Origin: UBA1413 sp964472165
Lineage (GTDB): Bacteria > Bacteroidota > Bacteroidia > Bacteroidales > Prolixibacteraceae
Assembly: GCA_964472165.1 (NCBI GenBank)
Contig: CAYYJE010000073.1
Coordinates: 1-14,658 of the forward strand
DNA length: 14,658 nucleotides
Direction of reading: 5' to 3'
Every line of letters begins with the position of its first letter. The first letter of the stretch is position 1. The position numbers and the translations under genes were made by a program. Shown here piece after piece: positions 6,463 to 14,658 of this stretch. The notes below the pieces were generated by a model. The model ran no database searches and was not told the origin of the DNA. It saw nothing but the letters and a program-made list of their open reading frames with translations.

Positions 6463-7944
6463 ATGTCTTTTCTTTCGGAAAAAGTGAGAACAGAAGGGCT
6501 TACCTTCGATGACGTACTGTTAATTCCTTCATATTCTGAAGTGTTACCCAGGGAGGTAGACCTCAGGACACAGTTCACCCGTCATATATACCTCAACACA
6601 CCCGTAGTGTCGGCAGCGATGGATACCGTTACCGAATACAAGCTTGCCATTGCCATTGCCCGTGAAGGGGGGATCGGAGTGATCCATAAAAACATGGACA
6701 TTGAAGAACAGGCGCGTCAGGTAATCAGTGTAAAACGGGCAGAAAACGGGATGATTTTCGATCCGGTGACAATCGAGAGGGGGAAAAAAGTAGCAGATGC
6801 CCTTGGTTTGATGGCCAGCTATAAAATCGGGGGCATTCCGGTAGTCGACCGTGAAGGCTACCTGGTGGGAATTGTCACCAACAGGGATCTGCGTTTTGAA
6901 AAGAACATGGAAAGGCCGATTGAAGAGGTAATGACCAGCAAAAACCTGATCACCACCACGGAGTCCACCAATCTTGAAAAAGCCTCAGAGATTCTTCAGA
7001 GTTATAAAATAGAGAAGCTTCCTGTGGTCGACAAAAACGGGAAGCTGATCGGACTGGTAACTTACAAAGACATCACCAAAGCAAAAGACAAGCCGCTGGC
7101 ATGCAAGGATGGGAAAGGCCGTTTGCGCGTTGCAGCAGCTATCGGAATTTCCGGTGACAGCCTCGACAGGGTTGACGAACTGGTTAAGGCACAGGTTGAC
7201 GCAGTAGTCATTGACACAGCCCATGGTCACACCCGGGGAGTCCTTGAAATGTTGCGCAAGGTAAGGAGCCGTTATCCTGAATTGGAAATTGTAGCCGGAA
7301 ATATTGCCACCGGAGAAGCAGCCCGGGACCTGGTCAGTGCAGGTGCCGATGCCGTCAAAGTTGGAATCGGACCCGGATCTATTTGCACCACCCGTGTGAT
7401 CGCCGGTGTGGGGATGCCCCAGCTTTCTGCGATTTATGACGTGGCAAAAGCGATCCGCGACTCGGGAGTTCCGGTAATTGCCGACGGGGGGATACGCTAC
7501 TCGGGCGATATCGTGAAAGCCCTTGCAGCAGGCGCCCACTCCATCATGGCAGGAGGATTGTTTGCCGGAGTAGAGGAATCGCCCGGGGAAACCATACTTT
7601 TTCAGGGAAGAAAATTCAAGGCATACCGCGGTATGGGATCCATTGAAGCCATGCAAAAGGGCTCAAAAGACCGCTATTTCCAGGATATGGAAGAAGACAT
7701 TAAAAAACTGGTGCCCGAAGGGATCGCTGCCAGAGTACCTTTTAAGGGAACACTTGAAGAAGTGCTTTACCAGATGATGGGTGGACTGAGAGCCGGAATG
7801 GGATATTGCGGTGCAAAAGACATCCGCCTGCTCCAGGAAGCCAAATTTACCCGGATATCCAATGCCGGTATACAGGAAAGCCATCCCCACGATGTATCCA
7901 TTACCCGGGAGGCCCCCAATTACAGCAGCAGGCAGATGTTGTAA
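6463..7944 (+). CDS. guaB: Inosine-5'-monophosphate dehydrogenase
   Basis: GuaB oxidises IMP to XMP with NAD+, the first committed step of GMP synthesis, in the cytosol as a tetramer. The 493-residue length is typical. The N-terminal TFDDVLLIPSYSEVLP (14-29) is diagnostic. Two CBS domains, involved in nucleotide regulation, occupy about residues 95-205 (SYKIGGIPVVDREG and YKIEKLPVVDKNG). The catalytic loop GIGPGSICTTRVIAG (301-315) contains Cys308. The phosphate/IMP site is DGGIRYSGD (341-349), and the flap has YRGMGS (388-393) with the Arg404-Tyr405 dyad in DRYFQ. All key residues are intact. The ATG at 6463 gives the usual MSFLSEKV-like N-terminus. No Shine-Dalgarno is visible, as normal in Bacteroidota. 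It is the first gene of a plus-strand run; the next gene starts 27 bp after its stop. Confidence 0.98.
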   Translation: MSFLSEKVRTEGLTFDDVLLIPSYSEVLPREVDLRTQFTRHIYLNTPVVSAAMDTVTEYKLAIAIAREGGIGVIHKNMDIEEQARQVISVKRAENGMIFDPVTIERGKKVADALGLMASYKIGGIPVVDREGYLVGIVTNRDLRFEKNMERPIEEVMTSKNLITTTESTNLEKASEILQSYKIEKLPVVDKNGKLIGLVTYKDITKAKDKPLACKDGKGRLRVAAAIGISGDSLDRVDELVKAQVDAVVIDTAHGHTRGVLEMLRKVRSRYPELEIVAGNIATGEAARDLVSAGADAVKVGIGPGSICTTRVIAGVGMPQLSAIYDVAKAIRDSGVPVIADGGIRYSGDIVKALAAGAHSIMAGGLFAGVEESPGETILFQGRKFKAYRGMGSIEAMQKGSKDRYFQDMEEDIKKLVPEGIAARVPFKGTLEEVLYQMMGGLRAGMGYCGAKDIRLLQEAKFTRISNAGIQESHPHDVSITREAPNYSSRQML

Positions 7945-7971
7945 TGAGATTTAAAAATTAACACCCGAAAA

Positions 7972-9912
7972 ATGAAAAGGATATTCACGGCAGCTTTACT
8001 GATCGTACTCCTTGGTTTTTCATCCACCGCGCAGAAGAAAAAGGAGATTTTGGTTACCATTGGGGAAACCCCGGTGACCCTTTCCGATTTTATGCGGATT
8101 TACGAAAGGAACAATTCCAACATTCAGGATCCGGCGAACAAAAAGAGTGCTGCAGAATACCTCCAGCTGTATATCAATTTCAAACTAAAAGTACTGGAAG
8201 CACAGCGTCTGGGTCTCGATACTGCCTCAACCTTCAGGAGCGAACTGGCTGGATACCGCACTGAACTTGCTGCCCCATACCTGACTGATATTCCGCTGAA
8301 TGAGAAGGTAGTGGAAGAAACCTATCACCGGATGCGCAAAGAGGTCAACGCAGCCCACATCATGATCGCCATACCTGAAAACCAGGCTCCTGACGACACA
8401 TTGGCTGCCTGGAACCGAATCACAACCATCAGGGAAGAAGTTGTCAACGGCCTGGATTTCAACGAAGCCGCCCTCAAATACTCCCAGGATCCCTCAGCAC
8501 AATCCAACAAGGGAGAATTGGGATGGTTCTCGGTTTTTCAAATGGTATATCCTTTCGAGGAAGCCGCATTCACCACTACTCCCGGAGAAATTACCGGACC
8601 TGTGCGGACCGGCTTTGGCTATCATCTGATCAAGGTTAATGGCATCAGGGATGCCGGGGGTGAAATTCAGGTTGCCCACATCATGAAAGTATATCCGCAG
8701 AATGCTTCACCCGAACAAAAAGAGAAGGCTCGTGCAGTGACTGACAGTTTGTACCAGCTGATCCTGAAGGGGGAAGATTTTGGCCGGCTTGCACGCGAAG
8801 CATCCGACGACCAGCGAAGTGCCGTCAACAACGGGGAAATGCCCTGGTTCTCAAAAGGCCGCATGGTTCCCGCCTTCGCCGATCCCGCCTTCGCCCTTAC
8901 CCAAGACGGGGAAGTGAGTAAACCGGTGGATTCAGGATTCGGATACCACATTATCAAACGTCTCGGGTTTAAACCGGTTCCTGAATTTCAGGAAGTTAAA
9001 AGAGAGCTGGAAGAACGGATCAAACGCGACCAGGCCAGAAGTACCCGGAGCCGGGAACTTTTTCTGACCCGGCTGAAAAAGGAATACAATTTTACCAGAA
9101 ACCAGGAGTCCATCAACAAAATCCTCATGGAATCAGCCAAATGGTTTGAGTCGGGGAAACCCAATATTCCCGTCAATCCGGAGAGTTCAGCCGTCTTGTT
9201 CTCATTTGCATCACAAAAACTTACACCACTTGACTGGGTTAAATATCTGAGACAGTCTTCTCCTGCCATGGAAAATGGAATCCCGGGTGACCTTGCCGCG
9301 ATCTTTCACCAGTGGGAAAATGAAACCCTTCTGGCCTTTGAAGAGAGTCAGCTTGAGTCCAAGCACCCCGAATTCCGCTCTTTGCTTGAGGAATATCACG
9401 ACGGGATCCTCCTCTTCAACATCTCTGAATCCAAAATCTGGCAGCAGGCTTCGGCCGACACTGCCGGACTCCTCAAATTCTACGAAACGAACAAGCAGAA
9501 ATACCTTTGGCTGGAACGGGTAAAAGGAATGATTGTTAAAAGTCCCTACCCATACATCAGGGAAGAGATGGAAAGACACCTCGAAGCAGGGATTCCTGCC
9601 TCCGAACTCCATGACCTGATGCATTTGCAGGACGGCACAATCTCCGTGACGGAAGGAAGCTGGGCTAGAAATGAAAATCCCATCGTCGATTATTATTTCT
9701 GGAATGGCCCAAAGCCCGACAATTGGAGCAATGAATCAGGATTTGTCAGAGGAAAGATTGTTGTCAATGAACCCAAAACGCTGGATGAAGCCCGGGGGTA
9801 CCATATTGCAGATTACCAGCAATACCTCGAAGAGGCCTGGATCAGGGAACTCCGCGAAAAATACCCGGTGAAAATCAACAAAAAGTTGTACAAACAACTT
9901 GCCGATGAGTAA
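7972..9912 (+). CDS. Exported peptidyl-prolyl isomerase with two parvulin (PpiC) domains
   Basis: This 646-residue protein starts with a signal peptide (KRIFTAALLIVLLGFSSTA, cleavage near residue 20) and is expected in the periplasm. A SurA-like helical segment (about 25-120) precedes two rotamase domains. The first, at 125-222, has AAHIMIA, LGWF and FGYHLIKV. The second, at 232-330, has VAHIMKV, MPWFSKG and FGYHIIKR. The C-terminal 300 residues are less conserved, with a possible degenerate third domain around 480-580. Parvulins catalyse cis-trans isomerisation at proline and act as chaperones for outer-membrane proteins. It follows guaB by 27 bp and overlaps the next gene by 8 bp, the first of three consecutive parvulin-like genes. 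Specific clients cannot be read from the sequence. Confidence 0.9.
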   Translation: MKRIFTAALLIVLLGFSSTAQKKKEILVTIGETPVTLSDFMRIYERNNSNIQDPANKKSAAEYLQLYINFKLKVLEAQRLGLDTASTFRSELAGYRTELAAPYLTDIPLNEKVVEETYHRMRKEVNAAHIMIAIPENQAPDDTLAAWNRITTIREEVVNGLDFNEAALKYSQDPSAQSNKGELGWFSVFQMVYPFEEAAFTTTPGEITGPVRTGFGYHLIKVNGIRDAGGEIQVAHIMKVYPQNASPEQKEKARAVTDSLYQLILKGEDFGRLAREASDDQRSAVNNGEMPWFSKGRMVPAFADPAFALTQDGEVSKPVDSGFGYHIIKRLGFKPVPEFQEVKRELEERIKRDQARSTRSRELFLTRLKKEYNFTRNQESINKILMESAKWFESGKPNIPVNPESSAVLFSFASQKLTPLDWVKYLRQSSPAMENGIPGDLAAIFHQWENETLLAFEESQLESKHPEFRSLLEEYHDGILLFNISESKIWQQASADTAGLLKFYETNKQKYLWLERVKGMIVKSPYPYIREEMERHLEAGIPASELHDLMHLQDGTISVTEGSWARNENPIVDYYFWNGPKPDNWSNESGFVRGKIVVNEPKTLDEARGYHIADYQQYLEEAWIRELREKYPVKINKKLYKQLADE

Positions 9913-10774
9913 TCCCCGGTCCCAATACCTCTTTGTGGCGCTCATGCCATTCCTGGTCTCCTGTAATTCCTTGGACACCAGGGAGAAGGTACCTCTTGCC
10001 AAAGTGGACAATCAAGTCCTTTACCTCTCCGAAGTGACGAGCGTAATCCCCAACGACATTTCGCAGGAAGACAGTCTTCTGCTTGCCGAAGACTATGTTC
10101 ATAAATGGATAAGAAATGAACTGCTGATCAGTAAAGCGGAGGAAAATCTCACCCTGTCGCAACGCGATGTGAACAAGGAACTGAAAGAATACCGCAATTC
10201 ACTGATCATATACCGGTACAAAAAAGAGCTGTTGCAGGAGAAACTGGATACTTCGGTCACAGAAACTGAGATCAGGGATTTTTACAATACCAACAAGGAC
10301 AACTTCATTTTAGGGAATGACCTGGTGAAAGCGATTTTCGTAAAGATTCCACTGCAGGTTTCAAAACCGGAACAGGTAAAGGCATTCTGTAACCTGACAA
10401 CCGGTGAAGACCTGCAGGAATTGCAGGAGTATTGTTTAAGAAATGCCGAAAGCTATGAAATTCACGTGGATAAGTGGATTGATGCCAGAATCATTTTCAG
10501 GAAGCTGCCTGAAATCAATATTGACGATATTTCAGCGTTACTTAAAAGGAGTTCTTTCCACGAAATCCGCGATGAAGCCTATTACTACCTCATTTCCGTC
10601 CAGGGATACCGGCTGAGGGGAGATGTGGCACCCATGGAATATGTGGCCGAAAATGTGAGGAACCTGATTCTTAACAAAAGGAGAATTGACTTCCTGAAAA
10701 AAATCGAAGATGATATTTATACAGAAGGTTTACGAAAGCAAAAGTTCAAAATTTACGAATATGAAACAAATTAG
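9905..10774 (+). CDS. SurA/parvulin-like lipoprotein without a clear rotamase core
   Basis: From ATG at 9905 this is a 289-residue protein. That start overlaps the previous stop as ATGAGTAA and is preferred over a TTG six bases earlier. It begins with a lipoprotein signal, MSNPRSQYLFVALMPFLVSC, with lipobox Leu-Val-Ser-Cys and the lipidated Cys at residue 20. The body resembles the SurA N-terminal helical domain: VPLAKVDNQVLYLSEV, then a run of charged helices and VTETEIRDFYNTNKDNF. The following segment with VKAIFVKIP looks like the start of a parvulin domain, but the usual Gly-Trp-Phe and Phe-Gly-Tyr-His motifs are missing. I infer a membrane-anchored chaperone subunit with no isomerase activity. 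It sits between two real parvulin genes and overlaps the next one by 14 bp. Confidence 0.8.
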   Translation: MSNPRSQYLFVALMPFLVSCNSLDTREKVPLAKVDNQVLYLSEVTSVIPNDISQEDSLLLAEDYVHKWIRNELLISKAEENLTLSQRDVNKELKEYRNSLIIYRYKKELLQEKLDTSVTETEIRDFYNTNKDNFILGNDLVKAIFVKIPLQVSKPEQVKAFCNLTTGEDLQELQEYCLRNAESYEIHVDKWIDARIIFRKLPEINIDDISALLKRSSFHEIRDEAYYYLISVQGYRLRGDVAPMEYVAENVRNLILNKRRIDFLKKIEDDIYTEGLRKQKFKIYEYETN

Positions 10775-12128
10775 ATTGAAATACAAAGAGATAATATTTG
10801 GCATTCTCCTGTTTTCACTTGCCGGCATCGGGAATACAGAAGCACAGGACCGGGTAGTAGACCAGATTGTGGGAGTTGTCGGGAACAACATCATTCTGAA
10901 ATCGGAGATTGAAGAGATGTTCAAACAGCAACAAGCCCAGGGGCTCACTACAGAAGGAGACATGAAGTGTGAAATCCTGGAGGATTTCCTCGTGGACAAA
11001 CTTTTGGTGGCGGAAGCATTACTCGACACCGACATAGTGGTTACTGACAACCAGATCAATCAAAATCTTGACGGCCGGCTGCAAATGTTTATTGCCCATT
11101 TCGGATCGGAAAAAGAAGTGGAAAACTACTTTAAAAAACCAATTCCACTACTAAAAGCTGATTTGCAGGAAGTGATCAAAAACCAGTTGCTCAGTTCGCA
11201 GATGCAGCAAAAGATTGTAAAAGATGTGACTGTGACTCCCTCGGAAGTACGGTTTTATTACCGCAATCTGAAAGAGGAAGAAATTCCGGACATCCCGGTA
11301 CAATATGAATATGAGCAAATCACCATCATTCCGGAGATTGAGATGGAGGAGGACAACCGGGTGAAAGCACAACTTCGTGAATTGAAAAGGAAAATTGAAG
11401 AAGGGGCCAGCTTCACTACGCAGGCAGTAATGTACTCAGAAGCGCCGGAATCCAGGCTTGGCGGGGAAATTGGCTACCTGGGACGGGCTCAGCTTGATCC
11501 GGCCTACGCTGCAGCAGCGTTTAACCTTAAGGACGACAAAATCTCCAATGTGGTGAAGAGTGAGTTTGGATACCACATCATCCAATTGATTGACCGTAAA
11601 GGAGAAAAAATTAACACACGCCACATCCTGATGCGCCCGAAAGTATCGCCGGAAGCACTTGAAAAGGCCTCTCTCCGGCTTGACAGTATTGCTGACCTCA
11701 TCAGAAAAGAGACGGTCAACTTTGAAAGAGCGGCCCTGATGTTCTCGCAGGATAAAAATACGAGGAACAACGGAGGACTGATGATTAATCCTGAAACACT
11801 TTCATCCCGTTTCAGCGTGGAAGAGCTGGACCCCGACATCAGTAAGATCATTACCCAGATGAATATCAATGAGATTTCTGATCCCTTCAAAACCACGGAT
11901 GAAAATTCAAAGCAAACGGTTTATAAAATCATTAAACTGATCAGTAAAACAAACGGACACAAGGCAAACCTGCAAAGCGATTACCAACAACTGGCTGATC
12001 AGTATCTGGCAAAAAAGAAACAGGATGTGCTGGAAGAATGGATCACCACCCAGCAGGCGAAAACGTATATCCGCATTGACAACACATATGCCAATTGCAA
12101 TTTTAAATTCAAAAACTGGATCAAATGA
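10761..12128 (+). CDS. surA: SurA-type periplasmic chaperone and peptidyl-prolyl isomerase
   Basis: With ATG at 10761 the product has 455 residues and starts MKQIRLKYKEIIFGILLFSL, a signal peptide cleaved near Ala-Gln-Asp at about residue 29; an earlier ATG at 10710 would add 17 residues unlike a signal peptide. The mature start VVDQIVGVVGNNIILKSEIE is the classic SurA opening (DRVVAVVNDEVILLSEV in kind). A SurA N-domain runs to about residue 165. Two parvulin domains follow: one near 182-278 with GGEIGYLGRAQLDPAYAAAAF and FGYHIIQLIDR, one near 284-385 with TRHILMRP and NNGGLMI. It should shepherd unfolded outer-membrane proteins to the BAM machinery. It overlaps the preceding gene by 14 bp and the MoxR gene by 4 bp, suggesting translational coupling. 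Confidence 0.9.
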   Translation: MKQIRLKYKEIIFGILLFSLAGIGNTEAQDRVVDQIVGVVGNNIILKSEIEEMFKQQQAQGLTTEGDMKCEILEDFLVDKLLVAEALLDTDIVVTDNQINQNLDGRLQMFIAHFGSEKEVENYFKKPIPLLKADLQEVIKNQLLSSQMQQKIVKDVTVTPSEVRFYYRNLKEEEIPDIPVQYEYEQITIIPEIEMEEDNRVKAQLRELKRKIEEGASFTTQAVMYSEAPESRLGGEIGYLGRAQLDPAYAAAAFNLKDDKISNVVKSEFGYHIIQLIDRKGEKINTRHILMRPKVSPEALEKASLRLDSIADLIRKETVNFERAALMFSQDKNTRNNGGLMINPETLSSRFSVEELDPDISKIITQMNINEISDPFKTTDENSKQTVYKIIKLISKTNGHKANLQSDYQQLADQYLAKKKQDVLEEWITTQQAKTYIRIDNTYANCNFKFKNWIK

Positions 12129-13108
12129 TCCGCACCCTGAGCAACATGAAGTATAAAGATGACGTGGAAGCACTTGACGCCCTGCACGCCAAATACAAGG
12201 AACTGCACAACGAAATTTCCAGGGTAATTTATGGTCAGGATCATATTGTGACACAGGTGCTGAACACCCTCTTCAGCGGAGGCCACTGTCTGCTGATCGG
12301 TGTTCCGGGTTTGGCCAAGACACTGATGGTAATCACAATTGCCAGGGTGCTGGGTTTAAAATACAACCGCATTCAATTCACTCCCGATCTGATGCCTTCC
12401 GACATCATCGGCACAGAAATCTTGGATAAAGACCGGCAGTTTAAATTCGTTCCGGGTCCGGTTTTCGCCAATGTGATTCTGGCGGATGAAATCAACCGTA
12501 CCCCACCCAAAACCCAGTCGGCCTTGCTGGAGGCCATGCAGGAAAGGGCTGTTACTTCTGCGGGACAGCATTTCGAACTTGATCAACCTTTCTTTGTGCT
12601 GGCAACCCAGAATCCCATCGAACAGGAGGGCACCTACCCCCTTCCCGAAGCCCAGCTCGACCGGTTTATGTTTTCCATATGGCTCGATTACCCGAAATAT
12701 GACGATGAAATTACCATCGTTAAAAACACGACATCCACTTACAAATATACGCCACCGACAGTGATCAGCGGAGAAGAGATCCTCTTTTTCCAGGAGTTGA
12801 TCCGCAAAGTTCCCATCAATGACAGTGTGATACATTATGCGGTGAAACTGGCAGCCCGGACCAGACCCGCCACTGCTATGGCCGCAGAAGCAGCCAATCA
12901 GTACCTTAAATGGGGAGCAGGTCCCAGGGCTTCACAGTACCTGGTGCTCGGAGCCAAAACCCATGCCGTCTTAAACGGGAAATATTCACCCGACATTGAG
13001 GATGTGCAGGCTGTCGCCCCTTCAATCCTGAGGCACAGAATTATTAAAAACTACAAGGCGGAAGCTGAAAATATCAATATTGACGATATCATTTCCAGGT
13101 TGATGTAA
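12125..13108 (+). CDS. MoxR-family AAA+ ATPase
   Basis: The 327-residue protein is a complete cytosolic MoxR AAA+ ATPase. It has Walker A GVPGLAKT (59-66), Walker B VILADEINRTPPKTQ (117-131), sensor 1 ATQNPIEQEGTYPLPEAQLDRFM (160-182, arginine finger region included) and the C-terminal lid helices with ARTRPAT and GAGPRASQYLVLGAK. MoxR proteins act as chaperone-like ATPases that mature or activate partner complexes, usually with a von Willebrand A or DUF58 protein. No such partner is within the window; the neighbours are SurA and an OstA-like protein. It overlaps surA as ATGA (12125-12128), and its stop is directly followed by the next ATG. A second in-frame ATG at residue 8 is an alternative start. 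Confidence 0.92.
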   Translation: MIRTLSNMKYKDDVEALDALHAKYKELHNEISRVIYGQDHIVTQVLNTLFSGGHCLLIGVPGLAKTLMVITIARVLGLKYNRIQFTPDLMPSDIIGTEILDKDRQFKFVPGPVFANVILADEINRTPPKTQSALLEAMQERAVTSAGQHFELDQPFFVLATQNPIEQEGTYPLPEAQLDRFMFSIWLDYPKYDDEITIVKNTTSTYKYTPPTVISGEEILFFQELIRKVPINDSVIHYAVKLAARTRPATAMAAEAANQYLKWGAGPRASQYLVLGAKTHAVLNGKYSPDIEDVQAVAPSILRHRIIKNYKAEAENINIDDIISRLM

Positions 13109-14658
13109 ATGAGGAATTCTGCAGTATACCACCTTTTCAATGCTGCTCTCAGGAGAGTCTTTCCGGTAGTGCTGCTTTTGCTGTCAGCCGGTGAAATCCA
13201 TGCACAGGACAAGAAACGGATCGATATTGAAGAGGCCGATTACCTGGAATTTAATGAAGCCATTGTGGCAAACGCCCAGCGGCTGATCGGGAATGTGCGG
13301 ATCAGACACAATGAAGTACTGATGTGGTGCGACAGCGCATGGGCTTACACCGGCACCAACCGTGTGGATGCATTCGGAAATGTCCATATTAACCAGGGTG
13401 ACACTGCCCACCTGTATGCCGACATGGTCTATTACGACGGCGACAGAAGTTTTGCCAGGGCCATGAAAAATGTAAAGCTCATCAACAAAACCACAACCCT
13501 CACCTCCGACACCGTAGATTACGACCTTATCGGGAATATCGGATATTACGACGACAACGGGAAAATCGTGGACAGCACCAATATCCTTACCAGCAAGATC
13601 GCACGTTATTTTGTGGATGAAGATATCGCGTTCTTTTACCAGAACGTGGAAGGCCACAATGAAAAGTACAACCTGGTGAGTGATACCGTCAAATACAATA
13701 CGGCAACCGGTATTTTTTACATCCAGGGACCAACTACCATCAGGGACTCGGCAAATACCATTTACGCCGAAGACGGCTGGTACAATTCACGGACAGGAGA
13801 AGCCCAATTGCTGAAGAATCCGCTGGTTTACAATGAGAAACAACAAATGAAGGGCGACGTCATTGATTACGACCGTGCGAAAGGTTACGGGAAAGCCAGG
13901 GGAGTGATCGAAATTGTCGACATCGACAACAATGTAATCGTCAAGGGTAAAAATGCCTGGTTTGACGAAGTGACCGAAACCGCTTTCATCACCGACTCCG
14001 CCCAGTTCATCATGGTCAGCGAAGGGGATACGCTCTTTCTTCACGCCGATACCCTTAAAACCGTGTCGGATACCATCCCCGATGAAAAAATCATCAAGGC
14101 ATTTTTCGGAGTGCGATTTTACAGAACCGACCTCCAGGGAAAGTGCGATTCACTGGTCTATTTCAGTCGCGACTCCACCATCCAACTGTACGCCGAACCC
14201 GTCCTGTGGTCAGAAATCCACCAGATGAGTGCCGACTATATCGAGATGAAAACCAACGCACCGGCCCCCGATGAAGTTCAGCTGGTGGACAATTCGTTTA
14301 TTATTTCGAAACAGGATTCTGTGATGTTCGACCAGGTGAAAGGGAAGAACATGACGGGATATATCGTGGAGGAACAGCTCGACCAGATTTTTGTGGACGG
14401 CAACGGGCAAACCATCTATTATGCCCGCGACAAAGGGAATATCATCGGACTAAACAGGGCTGAAAGCAGTAAAATCGGGATCAGGTTCAAGGATGGCAAA
14501 ATATTCCGGATCTCATTCCTTGGAAATCCCGAAGGTAAACTTACCCCTATCCCGCAACTCAAGGACGAAGAAAGGCGACTGGCAGGATTCGACTGGAAAG
14601 AATCCATCCGGCCTACCTCCCGGACTGATATCTTCCGCAAGACCACACCGCCGCCCGC
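13109..14658 (+). CDS. OstA-like protein (LptA/LptD N-terminal beta-jellyroll type), 3' end outside window
   Basis: An open frame begins with ATG at 13109, immediately after the MoxR stop, and continues to the window edge (516 codons, no stop). The N-terminus is a signal peptide (VFPVVLLLLSAGEIHAQ, cleavage about residue 33). The mature part is a long series of OstA-type beta repeats: RLIGNVRIRHNEVLMWCDSA (59-78), DAFGNVHINQGDT (87-99), and later Ala-Asp and Asp-Tyr-Asp turns with a GDTLFLHADTLKT segment. This is the OstA-like family of Bacteroidota, related to the LptA and LptD jellyroll that carries lipopolysaccharide across the periplasm. A role in LPS transport or assembly is inferred from fold and family. 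Homologues end at around this length, so little is probably missing. Its position after surA, a chaperone for outer-membrane proteins, fits. Confidence 0.85.
   Translation, partial: MRNSAVYHLFNAALRRVFPVVLLLLSAGEIHAQDKKRIDIEEADYLEFNEAIVANAQRLIGNVRIRHNEVLMWCDSAWAYTGTNRVDAFGNVHINQGDTAHLYADMVYYDGDRSFARAMKNVKLINKTTTLTSDTVDYDLIGNIGYYDDNGKIVDSTNILTSKIARYFVDEDIAFFYQNVEGHNEKYNLVSDTVKYNTATGIFYIQGPTTIRDSANTIYAEDGWYNSRTGEAQLLKNPLVYNEKQQMKGDVIDYDRAKGYGKARGVIEIVDIDNNVIVKGKNAWFDEVTETAFITDSAQFIMVSEGDTLFLHADTLKTVSDTIPDEKIIKAFFGVRFYRTDLQGKCDSLVYFSRDSTIQLYAEPVLWSEIHQMSADYIEMKTNAPAPDEVQLVDNSFIISKQDSVMFDQVKGKNMTGYIVEEQLDQIFVDGNGQTIYYARDKGNIIGLNRAESSKIGIRFKDGKIFRISFLGNPEGKLTPIPQLKDEERRLAGFDWKESIRPTSRTDIFRKTTPPP

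Noticed and set aside
6985..7656. Minus-strand open frame of 223 codons
   Set aside because: It is fully antisense to the highly conserved guaB core; its length is a by-product of guaB codon use and it has no recognisable motif.

Overview
The window looks like a chromosomal segment from a member of the Bacteroidota, most likely Bacteroidales. The evidence is the gene complement (guaB followed by three parvulin-family genes, MoxR and an OstA-like gene; DUF5063 beside a RecQ), near absence of Shine-Dalgarno sites, a Bacteroidota-type TTG/TAnnTTTG promoter in front of the tRNA, and short palindromic repeats of a kind I associate with this phylum. Genus cannot be set from the sequence alone.

Region 1 (1-1839) is accessory and partly decayed. 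The left edge has the features of an insertion sequence terminus of the IS21 type. It interrupts a minus-strand gene that starts at 874 and encodes the N-terminal nuclease part of a fused restriction-modification enzyme. Upstream lies a short remnant of a mobile-element AAA ATPase that begins exactly at its Walker A GKS, where it abuts a three-hairpin repetitive element (1096-1182). Next come about 350 bp without a recognisable gene, a 190-bp inverted-repeat-bounded element with a strong internal hairpin (1531-1720), and two terminator-like hairpins. All of this sits immediately 3' of a tRNA-Val(CAC) gene (1840-1917, minus strand), the usual place for integrative elements.

Region 2 (1985-6393, minus strand) is a compact core cluster in transcription order: RecQ helicase, DUF5063 protein, DEDDy-type 3'-5' exonuclease and RlmI-like rRNA methyltransferase, followed by the tRNA. 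Genes are separated by 36 bp or overlap, so they probably form one operon concerned with DNA/RNA processing.

Region 3 (6463-14658, plus strand, divergent from recQ) starts with guaB (IMP dehydrogenase) and continues with three exported parvulin/SurA-like proteins: a large double-rotamase protein, a lipoprotein with no clear rotamase core, and a SurA proper. A MoxR AAA+ ATPase and an OstA-like (LptA/LptD-type) periplasmic protein follow, the last running off the right edge. The junctions are 27 bp, then overlaps of 8, 14 and 4 bp, then 0 bp, which is strong evidence for co-transcription and translational coupling. After guaB the theme is envelope biogenesis: periplasmic chaperones for outer-membrane proteins plus an LPS-transport-like component.

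I see no convincing wholly new system. The parts most worth a second look are the tRNA-linked mosaic of mobile remnants, the 190-bp element, and the tightly coupled chaperone/MoxR/OstA operon.
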